Source: Nautilus pompilius (lineage: Eukaryota; Mollusca; Cephalopoda; Nautilida; Nautilidae). Taken from it: a DNA stretch of 64,000 nt. The position numbers and the translations under genes were made by a program. The notes below the pieces were generated by a model. That model had not been told where the DNA came from and did no database searches. It was given only the letters and a program-made list of their open reading frames with translations. Numbering within the stretch: the first letter of the stretch is position 1; each line of letters begins with the position of its first letter. Below, piece by piece: positions 32,101 through 44,500 of the stretch. The stretch is from positions 1,173,501-1,237,500 of the forward strand of contig JACATO010000311.1 of the NCBI GenBank assembly GCA_018389105.1, in the 5' to 3' direction.

Positions 32101-35100
32101 ACAGACAGTGCAGCAAGAACGAATCTTTAAAGGATGTAGTCCACATGCTAGAGGGACACTCATCTGTTTCATCCGCATCAAGTAACATTATGCGGATTTG
32201 TCTGCATTAGTAAGTCCAGCATCATATATAGCTCCTATCTCAAAAAAACTAATCAGCCCTTTTAAGGACTCAGATTATGCAGAGAATTCTTAAAGTGACC
32301 TTTATGTTTTGATATAATTAATAATTTTCCCTTTTAGATTATTTCTGCATTGCACAAGATATTTTTAATAATGACCATTATTTTGAGGTTATTTCCCCCA
32401 TTATAAACCTTTATTCTCAGTATTCTGCTCTGGGGATGGAATTAACTTCAAAAATGCAAGAGGAGGGGGGATTAAGAGTTAAGATTTGAGAGATAAAACA
32501 TTTTGAAAACAAAATACAAAAGGAAATGAGTTGGAAAAAAAAATGGACCAAGAAATACAAATCAGCAATGTTAATAGCATCTGATCAGTAATAGCCAATA
32601 ATACAAAATTTTAAACCCTTTCCAATGGATTGGTGTATAGTGACTAGTTCTAGCAAAAGAATAATTGGGGTGAGGCTGTCAGCAGTATACCTTGAGGTTC
32701 TTCAAGGCTTCTATCTGCACACACTGCTTCTCTGCCACCCTGAACTCATCACCCTGCAGGATCCGGTTGATGTAAGCAAACACTAGGTGCTGGATATAAG
32801 GAAAAACATAATTTTAAATAACTCTGCTGCTCACTGAGCACAAAGGATAACGAGGAAAGTCTAAATCTATGCGCTTAAACCTCCAGGGTAAATAACTTTC
32901 TGAGAGAGAAATTTTCTTCCTATTAAACAAAAAAAATTTCAAGTTATTTCCCTTTTTTCCTAAAAATTGATAGTTATAAACTAATTATAAATTAGTAAAT
33001 AAACACGTTTACAGACAATCCATATCCACAGATATTCCAAAAACAAACTAACAAACTTGTATTTAAAGTTCTGTAATTTTCAGCTGAATTAGCAATTGAC
33101 TCAGCTGTCTCTGTCACCATATGCAAAATGTCATGAAAGTAAACAAATTTATTGTCTGTGTATTTCTACCTGGATAGGGACAAATTTTGTCAGCCCTCTA
33201 CAGTTTTTAACTAAGATTCTATCAGGGTTAGATAATGGAAAATAAATAAGTAATATAATTGGTAAGGAATAAATTACTGGCAGTATTAATCAATCTAAGA
33301 GTCATACTGATGACTGGTTCTCTTCTCTGAAAGGCTTTGCATAAGCTTTGATAGCTTTCTGAATCATTAGCTACTATACTAAACAATCTCTCATATCAAT
33401 GCTGCTAAAGTTTTATATATATATATATTAAATATTCATACACATTATATCTCATTAATATTCAATTATACAATTTTTAAAATCCTCTTCAAGAAATGTT
33501 TTAACATTTAGAACAGAAAATACTCCTCTAATTTTCAAGACAGACATCCCAATATGACTTACCCTTCTGGCAAAATCATTAAGGTAACAAATCAATATTT
33601 TGTCATATTTTCGCCTTTTCTCATACAAAAATTCACAAACTCGATAGCTAAAAAGAGAAAAAAAACAGTAAATATAAAGTCAGCAAAATTTAAAATTGAT
33701 TAATTTAATACATCTGCTTAAACTTTTGAAGCTGCACAAACAGTGGCAGCGCTAGATTGTGCTTGCCGGTGCTATAGTACCAGCAGAAATTACAGTAGCA
33801 CCACCAAGAAATTAACTGAAATTTGACATACAAATTGCAGCTGCTTTCTCCAGTTGATCTAGTGAAACAGTGCCCACAATTACCATAGCACTCATGCAGC
33901 AATAAAGTTAAACTCTGTGCGTTCTAAGATCAGATCCACTCTACACTTCTGCTTTTTTGTGTCAGTTCGTTCATTGTCAATGTTTTGCCATTGCTGTCCT
34001 GAGATCATTTAAGTTGATCTAAGATCACTAAAGGTGGTGATGATGTTGGTGCCCAATTTGGCCTAGAGCCGAGCTGGCTAGTGTGTATCCGGGCCAAAGT
34101 CACTGTCCAGTCCTTGCCGCGTGCTGCCTGCAGTTGTTGTTGTTAGTGTCTTTTAGCTGCTGGCCCCAATGGGAGCGCAGTTCGATTACATCAGTCCCAC
34201 CGCAGTAACAGTCAAGTTCCAGCTCCCGTCACCAGTGTGTATTGTCCGTGCTTCCATTAGGGTGGTGGAATGACAGGAAGCTGCGGGGAAAGGGGGGCAG
34301 TGATGCCAGTGAGAGTTACCACAGAGGCCTGTGACACAACTGGGAGTGCCTGCCGTGGGAGACAAGCCTGCGGGGCGGCAGGTGGCTATAATGTCATTCA
34401 TTCTCACTCATGCAAGAGATTTATAGTATACACACATTTTGCTTTTACAAGCTAGTGTGCATTATTTTGGCCGGCATGAAAAATGGATCGATTTTGAGTG
34501 AGAAAACAACCTCATCCAGAGGAATCAGTGGTGTCTCAGCCTGAGCCTGTCTTAATTGAAAGTGACATGCAGAAAGATGTAAGTGGGGATGAGGACGACA
34601 GCAGTTCATCGAAGGAGTGTGAGGGCAAAGTAGAGGAACAAGAAATGGAGCAGGAAGAGAATGTGGATGAAGCTGCTCTTAGTGCTAGTGAGAATACTGT
34701 TAGCGATGTTAGGCAGCAACCTGAGGAAAGACCACGTTGGCCAGCATTGGAAAAGTACTCTTCGCAACAGTTTGGCAATCAGCAAAGGAGTTTTATTCGT
34801 AGCTGGTTTGACCTGTACTCCTGGTTGGAATATTCAATCATGAAAGATACTACGTTCTGCTTCGCATGCAGGCATTTCCTGTGTGGAAGACACGGGTTCC
34901 ATTCTGAGCCTACCTTCACTGTCACAAAGCTACAACAGCTTTCAAAACCCACCATGTAAGTGCAGCTCATAAGTTTGCTATGAAGGCATGGGCCAAATTC
35001 AGATCGAGAAAACAAGACAGTTCAAGATTGGGAAATATGCTTGATGAAGGACATGCAGAGATCGTCCAAGAAAATCGTGAGTATATGAGAACAATGGTTG

Positions 35101-38100
35101 AGTCTCTACGCTATACTGCATGTCAAGGCATTGCCCAGCGAGAACACTGGAAGGATGATGGATCTGGCAATAGGGGAAACTTCTATCAATTGCTGTTGCT
35201 TGTGAATCAATAGAGGCATCTAAGCAGGCACATAATGCTTGAAAATGACTTATGAACATCACGCGTCTGGCCTTGTGAATACATATTACTATACAGTACA
35301 TTCCTCAGCACCATCACTGAATAATTCAGCCACACTGTAGCACCAGCAAGAAAAAATCTCTGGTGCTGCCACTGTGCACAAATCTGCCATATTTTCATGC
35401 CCAACATTAAGTTATTAAGCTTTGGGCTGATTATCATCAAAAGTGATTTAATCCAACTCACAATTTTGCATTCTCTGCCAACTGAAGCAGTCTTTTTTCA
35501 TCAAATTGTTGTAGCCCACCAGCCAGTAACAGCTCCATCAATGCCTGCTGTCGTTCCTCATGTCTCGTCTCATCATCAGGGTTTGACAGAAACTCTAGTA
35601 CCTACAATTCACAGACAAACACCAGCTATAATATAAACTTTGGCATTCCCATCCTAGTTTATCAGCAACCAAATTCCAACTGAAAAACCAGCTAAAAAGA
35701 AGAATGCTAAGACAGTTTTACCATTAGCTTACCTGCTCAAAAAGAACTCTGTTTACCAAAATTGTGTTTTCGTGTCGTGCCATCTGTCGAGCGAGAAAGG
35801 TAAACAAGGTGCCAATCTGGGAAGGCTAAAAAAGAAAATAAATCTGAGGTACATAGTAAGTACATCTGAACCATTTTATAAATGCAACATCAGAAATTTT
35901 ACTTTTTATTGTAGTCTGGTGATATTTTATACATTTGCACCTATCAGTGTCAACCAAGAAATATAATTTCTTATGCAGAACTGTTGAATAGGTTTACATG
36001 CAATATCATGCAAACTACTACGTGTTTAATTGTAGTATTTTGTTAACAAGAAAAAAAAAACAAAGCGGTTTCACACAGAGAAGTCTAATGTTAGACAATG
36101 AACAGTTATTATGAACCATTACAATGCAACAAAATCAAAATAAAAAAGTAGCTGCTCTCAAGTTTGCTGGAAGCTGGTTTCAGTCAAAGGTTGAAGCAAA
36201 CATCAACAATTAAATGTTTTGTCACTCATCAGTGAAATACAGGAAAGTACTAGAAATTTACGTAGACTTTTATAAAAATACCACAGGTACTTGACATAGT
36301 CATCAATCTATAAATATATCTCAGCTAAACCAACTAATCCTTCAAGACATGATATTCAGGCAGCAGGCTGGGCTCTATCTACCCTTACACAGAATAAATG
36401 TTAAACAATCAGGAGAGAGAAAAAATTAAAAAAACAGTCTCTAGTAACGCATTCAAGTCTCCCTTTTCCTTCAGAGAAATATCGACAGTTAACTAACAAA
36501 AGAACAGAACACTTACAGTGAAACCAGTGCTCTCAACCATCACCTGCAGTAAAATGTCAATCACTCGCTGCCTCTTTGCAATTCTATAAAATAAAAAATT
36601 TGATTTTTAAGTCAAAAATGTTTTTGGAAGGATGGTTTCTATCCTGTTAGTTCTCTTTAGCAGAGAAGCAAACATCTAAAAAAAAAAATGTTAAAGAGGA
36701 AAATCCTGTAGAAGTCAAACCATGTAACACATCAGGAACAGAGTTCTCATGCCTATGGTTCAAAGATTTTGAAGAAAAAAAAAGTTTAAAATGCTGAATT
36801 TTGGTGATTTTAAGATAAAGATGCTCAGGTATATCATGTGTAGCCACTTCTCACACTGCATCTGACACCTTGAAATCCTGGAAACTCCAATTTGTCATCA
36901 TCTTAATCAATGTTCTACACGTTGGCACAGAAAGTAATGACCTGTTACAATCAATCAGAGAGAAAGAGAGAGAGAGAGAGATCAGCAATGTGACAGTCAC
37001 ATGCCCAAACATGGAGCACTTTCTAGAATGTTACCACAGGCAATCTTGTGAACACTGTGGGGATACAATGCACGTACATAGGTAGGGAGATGCATTAATA
37101 AATAATAAGCAGCCAATTAATGAAATAGCCTCTGTGGTAATGAATTAATTGGAATATATTAGTTAAAGGCAGTAACTGGAAATCTTCACAAGGAAGAGAT
37201 GAAAATCAAAGCCAGACTCCTCACCCTTCATCTGTGTTGAATTCAGATTCTTCAAAGGCCTAAAAAGAAAAATCAAGACATTTGTAATGCAAATTAAAGT
37301 TGAAACAAAAAAAGTGAAAAAAAGAAAAGAAAAAAAATATTACAGAATGAGAGCTACTTACTAATGCTAGAACATTCAAGAACTCTCTTGTGTCAAACTG
37401 CAGCAAAATTCTTAAGTGTGGATAAGCAGCTTCACCTGAAATAACAATAAAGGCGATGATGATGATGATAAGGTAGAATATCAGTGGAACAAGACAAACA
37501 CCCAACAGTTTGGCTAACTCGAGGAGGGCAGAGAATAAAAGCACAAGTTTGTCTGACATTCCTTCTCCATTAAGGTAGCACTTCTCTCTCGCTTTCAAAT
37601 ACACAGAAATCTATAATCAAAAAAATCCATTGCTACTGTCCTGGATAGGACCTTTGCAAACAATATCAATGTTACCTATGCCTGGCAGTTGATACAAGTA
37701 TACAAAATATGAGCATAAAGTCAAAAGTTAACATTAAAATAGTCTGATCACTCAGCATGTGCAGCAACACATTACTGATGTGGCTCCTGCCCACTCATTT
37801 TGATTAAAAAGTAAGAGGTAAATTTCCAGCTTAATTCATTAAGTAACTACAATTTTTTAAAAACTTTTAGCTATTATGAGTTCTAGACTTCCAAAGTTTA
37901 AAATTGAGAGTTTTCCCATGTTATACTTAAAAAGCCCTCTTTCTAATTTTAAACTAGCTCCATGAGTAGTAGAATACTGGCAGATTGCAAACAACTTTTA
38001 ATTCATAAATATATCACCATCTTACATAAAAAATTTAACTATTTCAAAAATAAAAATATTAACTTACTTTCATCTGCATCCTGTGTGTGCAGACAGGTGA

Positions 38101-38477
38101 CACTTTTGAACACCTAGACATTAGGAAACAAAAACAGAAGAACTAAGCATATAGTGACACTAAACACTTTGACAAAAAACATTTAAGTTACTAGGTCAGT
38201 TTCTCAAAAACTTCCCGTGTAAGCCCAACAGAAAACAGACTAAAATTTAGGTGGATTCACTGCTTCCACTATCAAATAACACACACAATACCCAATGCTG
38301 CCATACTGCATTTATTTTATAACTGCTTTGATGTTAGCAGGGTTAAAAATCGTTACCCAACAATTCAACAGAAATCATTTACCTACCTGTCCTTTCACAT
38401 CTGCAATGTATTTTTCTGGAACATCACCAAGTGGGTAGGCTCTTCCAGCAAGACAGCAACTATAAAAAAAGAGTAAA

Positions 38478-38515
<38 letters not shown>

Positions 38516-41500
38516 TAAAAAAAGACAAATGTGGAAAGATTGTATAGTTGTGTCTCTACAAAAAGAAGAAAGTTTATATTTGTAAAAACAAAACAAAAAA
38601 AAGCTAATGCAAGCCACAACTCCCAACCTCATGTGTGTGCTTAATCTTCAAATAAATGTTGTCTTCCTTTCCTGTTTCCTAAATAATTTTGTATGTGACA
38701 TTTCCAATTAATTTCAGCCATCAGAGCTAAAATTTGGGAAGTATTAAACTCATGACTAGTTCTCATGAATTAGTTGATTGGTGGGAAATTGTAGATTTTA
38801 AAAAGATTGAAGCTACCATTATAAGATATGGATGACTACAATACTGTCTACACTGCCAGATGTCTGTTTACTATGTATACTCTACTGCTGAGGTAGAATA
38901 GATCAACTGACACCTGAACAGCCCCTCTCAATTCAATCAATCTATTTAATAATACATGTTAAAATTCATATATTAAAACTCTATAAAATAGTCATACAAT
39001 TGAAAAAAAAAAACAGTACTTTTATTTAAAATGTTAAGAAACTAAATATTTATTAGTTGTCTCCCACAAGTTAATTCAAATGCACATAATTCAAAAATAT
39101 TTTTAGCAGTTAGACTAATAAGAACAAAATTATAGTTTGTTTATTTAACTCCACCTTTAATATGGGCTTCAAATAAAGATTCTTAATAATATACCTATGT
39201 ACTTCACCCATGGGTTTTTACTGGCAACAGATTTTACCCATGCACTTATTTCAATACTTTACACACAGTGCAATCTTGGAACATTCTTAACATCCAATTT
39301 CATGGATGAACAATGCCAAAACTTTCTTCTGATCTGTTAGTTCCTTCCACTGTTTCTGCTTTAACATCTTTTACAAACCAAACAATTGGCGGATATCTAT
39401 CAATATTTTTTTTTGTTAAAGTCAACATTTACCACAATACTGAGTATCTTCAGTACCAGTGCTATAGCTAACTACTATACATCACCAAATGTATGTACAC
39501 AGACTATAAATGTGGCCTACCAACGAAATATCCAATATGTTACACAAAATCAATTTCAGCATAAAAAAGTTTATTCTCAAATTCTATTTTAACAAAATAA
39601 CTTTACAACATAAAATTGAAACAGCAGTGAACCTTTGGCTTTTTTTTAAACATCTAATAACAGTACATGAGTCTTACAGAGTTAGCTCATCTATCAAAAG
39701 AACAAAAACGCTACTAACACTAGAACAAGCCGATATATTCTATTAAAATGTGGAATAAGAAATGAAAAAGACGCGTGTCACCAGTCACCTTTAACTTTTT
39801 ATACCCATTAAATCAATCTTTTCCACTGTTCAAATTTTTGGCAACACCAGCAGAATATTACAAAACAAAGCCACTCTAATTGGTCCACCTAGGTCTACTG
39901 TAACTGTGAAAATTAAAAAAACACAAGATGGTCTTGTTTACAAAATCATGAAATAAATCCAAATTTTCATTTACAATATGGGTATATATACACACACACA
40001 CACAAATTTATTTGGATTATGTAAAAATGTTAATTTTATTAACCCATACAATGCTGAAAGCAGATAATGCATGTACACTAACATTTATAGCCATTTGATG
40101 CTGGAAGCAGATTTACCCCACAGCTTCAAAAACTTTCCCCTCTATTGCAATAAATAGAAATATCTTCACACCTTTGAAAGCCCCACAAATTCTCTGATCA
40201 AATTCTTAATTTCATTTTTTTGGTGAATAATTGAAACTTTCCAGCCCAAAATTGAATTAAGCACAAAAAGGGTTAATAAGCTGGATGTTATCAGGACCAA
40301 CTGATTTATCTGATTAAAGATGAATAATCAAAGTTCTAGAATGACTTTTCACATACAAACTCACACTAACCTGATATACACTAAGAGTTTATTCCCCAGC
40401 TTGATCTGGTCATCTGAAAAAGTCATTCAAAATAAACAGACTTTAACTGGCTTTATGATTCTGTGAAGCAAGACAAGTAAACATTAAAGTAGTTTAATGA
40501 AGCTTCAGAAAGCTTAATTTTTTTCTCTGTACACTGATTGGTATCAGTCTTTTTATAAAGATACTGCTAAAACAAGCTAGACATACAGTAAATAGTTTTA
40601 TTCACAAAGTCAGTGTAAAAAATAATTTTTTCATACACAGAAATCTTAATCACACAGATTGTGGTTTGAGTGCATAATTATGCATCTACCAACACAAAGT
40701 ATATACCAGAATCTCTCAGCTAATTGCCAAAAACTTTATAATGGTAGTAAAAATAAAGTGTCAGCTTATTTTCTGTTCTTATTAAATGCACATAACAAAT
40801 GTACAGACATTTAATTGGGCCTTGCATTCTGTTGTGCTGTCCTTACTGGTTTATTCTATATTTGAAAGCCTTTAACCAATTCCTGTCAGGAAATGCAATA
40901 TTTATTATTCACAAACATTCAATCCAACAGACAGCTGCACAAAATGCACCAACCTGATATTAAAAACAAAAAAAAAATCATGAAACAAATAAAATATCAT
41001 GCAGTTCAGTAATCCAAATAAAAAAGAAATGTTCGGAAAACAAAGAAAAATTCTATTTATATTTCAGAAAGTAAAAAATGTAGAGTAAAATCACCAAACT
41101 GTTGTCAAAGATGTCAATACTGTTCGATTTCTTGAATCTCTTCAGTGTCATTACTTCTGACACTAAATCTGTCATTCTCACTCCAAATAATCAATGGTCA
41201 GCACAGAATTATAGGTGAGTTTACCAATATAGATGTTTTCATCTCCTCCCTGGTGGGGTCTATCCAGGTGTTGTCAGCTCTGCCTGCCTCCTGGAGTCTG
41301 TGGCATAGTAGCAGTTCATCTCCTCAGCCACATTGGGAAATCTTCTGGCCTCATGTTATCAATCTTCAAGCCTACAGACCTCAAAAGCACTGGAATGTCA
41401 ATAGGCCAAATATGACTCAAACTCCATTCGACAGCCCTGCTCTCTCTCTCCAACCAGTTAGATGAGGAGAGATCCAAGGTATGAACACTTGAACACATCA

Positions 41501-44500
41501 CCAGAAGAAAAGGATTCAATGTTGAATTACATCACTTAGCAAGTAAATAAACTAGGTAACACATGTGGTTCATGCTAGTAGCTTCAAGAATAAAATCACT
41601 TTTGCAGAAAAATGAAGTGACATAAATAGCTGAAAAATGAGACAATGTGGACCAGCATCATTCTATTATATACTATCTATATCAGGGGTGGGAAAACTAC
41701 GGCCCACCAGGTCTATTTGTGTGGCCCGCAAATGTTCTTGCACAGAATAACGCACTTAATGAGACTACAATGCGATTTCGCAGCTATGTTTAAACAGAAA
41801 CGGACGATAGCGATGGACATAGTATTATTTTAGTCTTTTAATATTTATATTAACATAAATTTCAAATTTTGTCATCCTAACAATGAGTGCTACAAAAACT
41901 ACAAAAAAAAAAAAAACGGAAAATTGAAGATGAATGCCATATGTTTAACAAGGAATGGATGTACAAATATTAGAAGTGAAGCAGTGTGCCTAATATACCA
42001 TAACAGTGTTGCTTTGCTGTTTTTAAGGAGTATAATTTGAAGAGACATTTTCAGACTAAGCACAGAAACTTTGGAAGTAATTTATCATAAAGTGAACTAC
42101 AGCGAATAGTCAATGACGTGTTGAGAAGTTTTAAACAACAACAAACAGTCATACAAGAGGCTGCCACAAAGGCCAGTTGTGTGTTTGCTTATAAAATTGC
42201 CAAACATAACAGTGTTTTCTGAAGCAGAATTTTTAAAGGCCTGTATGCTTGATGCTGTTGATATTGCATGCCCAGAAGTCAGAACAAAAATTGAAGCTAC
42301 CTTTGTCAAGGAGAACTGTAGTTTGTCGTACTGATGCCATTTCGCAGAATCTGTCAGAACAGCTACTTGAGGCTGGCAAGTCATTCGAGTGGTACTCACT
42401 GGCACTAGATGAGCAGTGACATACAAGATGCAAAGGACACCACAACTGGCCAAGATTTGTATGAATGTGTTAAAAACTGCTTGGATAGATCTGGTTTACC
42501 TTGGAACAAGTTGGCAAGCATTACAACAGATGGTGCACCTGCATTAACAGGAAAACACGTTGGCCTTTATAAAGCTGCTTAATGACAGAGTGAAAGGTGA
42601 GCATCCACTTCACTCTGTTATCATTCCATTGCATTTCCACCAGGAAAGGATGTGTAAATCTGTCCTGGATTTCAAACATGTGATTGATCCTATGGTAAGT
42701 GTCATTAATTTAATCTGAGCCAGGGGGCTAAATCACAGACAGTTCAGAAATCTGCTGGATGATATGGAGTTCGAATATTCAGATGTACTGTATCATAGCA
42801 ATGTAAGTTGGTTAAGCTTGGGAAATGTTTTGAGAAGTGTGGAACCTGAGAAAAGAAATTTTGCTCTTTCTTGAAATGAAGAACATTAGTTGTGAATTTT
42901 TAAGTAACATGAAAAAGACAATGAGTGTGCAAGTTAGCGTTCACAGTTGACATTTTTGACAAATTGAATGAACTGAACATTAAGTTACAAGGCAAAGGTG
43001 TTTTTGCACATGAATTGTTTGTGGAAATTATATTATTTCAAGTGAAACTTGCACTCTTTTCCAAACAACTTTGTGCATTTTCCCTTGTTACAGACACAGA
43101 CTGTCCCACAAGTCTGTTCAGAGAAATACAGTCAGCAGGTATCTGCTTTAAAAGATGAGTTTTCAAGGCAGTTTGCTGATTTTAAATCTATGGAAGATCA
43201 GTTCGATCTGCTGAAGTACCCCTTTTCATTTAATATTGAAGCAGCATCAAATGATCTCCAAGCAGAAAATACTCTGAAGGAGAGTTTTAAGAATATGAAA
43301 CTGACTGCATTCTATGCATCATTCAGTACAAAGTAGTTTGGTAATTTGAAAAATTTTGCCAGAAAAATGTGTGTATTCTTTGCTTCAACCTATATTTGTG
43401 AAAAGACTTTCTCATGCATGAACATTAACAATTCAAAGAACAGGTCTCTTCTAACAGACTCAATTTTGCACTCTCTCTTGCATATAACTACAAGCATGCT
43501 GAATCCTGACTACAACAAACTTGTGCAGGATTGTGTGCAATTGCATCTCATTAAGAGTTTAACTGTTCAGGAACATTTATGAAGCAACATAACATTAAAT
43601 TCAGTTTTATCTGTTACTTTCGTTGTGTACTAAATAATACAGTTGTATGAATAATAATTGTATTTTTGTGAAAGTAACTTTTATTATTGCCCACACCTGA
43701 TCTATATAAACAGATGGTTATTAAATGACTCAGTATTCAGCCATTTTCAGGTGGTTTGCTCCAGATGTTGTTGGCCAACTTGAATAGTAAAGGATTGACA
43801 ACTCAAGTAATTATTTTAAAGCATCAAGTTGTATAAAGTTTCATTTTGTAAAGCTTAATTCACTGTACAAGTACAATTTTTAAATATCAATGAGGTGTAC
43901 TGTGACTTTACACTGATCAGCAATCATGCAAGTAATGCTCTTTCTGACATTACAGGGGTTAATGAGAACAAAATACTAGTTTGCCACAGGAGCAGTTCAA
44001 GTAGTTTCAACCTGATCCAGCTACTCATAAGACCAGTTTGCAGAGGTATCCTGCCTCTTGGAATTATCAATTTGCCTAAAGCAGACAAATCATAAGTTAT
44101 CAAGCTGCAACTGGGTTATTAATCAGAAGCCAAGTGCATTCTTGCATCATATGAGACTAACACCTCTGATCCAGGTGATGCCCATTGCGCTAGTCAGATT
44201 CTATAAGATCAGAAAAATAACACGACTGATGTTGGGTTTGGAATACAAACTGTTAAAAAAATCAGTCCATCGCTGTGCATTAGGAGAGAGAAAAAATTTA
44301 CCTGTTAATTGTTTGCCAGTGCTGATTGCTGACTGCAGCACAACCAGCAACTCCTCTAGTGGGGTTGTATAGTCATTCATCCCTTTGTTGTACACATAGA
44401 TTATGGCATCATACAACCCATGAGTCCAGCAAAGGTTCACAATCTGAGAATTAAACAAGTTTTTTTTAGATAATGCTGCAGCTTTGAATTTATTAATGAA

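Larger units (their letters stand above)
23137..33647 (-). other. VPS8 exons 31-44: C-terminal solenoid, RING finger, stop
   Basis: Exons: 33563-33647, 32691-32789, 30420-30559, 29866-30022, 28735-28824, 28035-28098, 26875-26972, 26141-26222, 25923-26005, 25234-25314, 24804-24970, 24456-24657 (or 24474-24657), 23358-23426, 23137-23262. Landmarks: CEFLYEKRRKYDKIL (31), YELYIDLLCQF and GYRLQETLE (34), CRKYRVSDAVAYLLEKAGDI (35), ALWFPLLEAMMTPQ (38), LGMLETYNYEQ (40). The final exon ends LAPPRCDVS before TGA and aligns with the human C-terminal LALLTELSQN...NENFQLQL segment. Confidence 0.92.

Noticed and set aside
34498-34959. 153-codon open frame as a host gene
   Set aside because: It lies wholly inside a hAT element with terminal repeats and a target duplication, and lacks the rest of the transposase.
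37260-37604. 114-codon minus-strand open frame with hydrophobic stretch
   Set aside because: It only includes VPS8 exon 26 (37362-37435) by frame overlap; the rest is intron read-through.
41145-41519. Candidate extra VPS8 exon in intron 22
   Set aside because: Neither frame fits phase 1 between exons 22 and 23, and exons 22-23-24 already join without loss relative to human VPS8.
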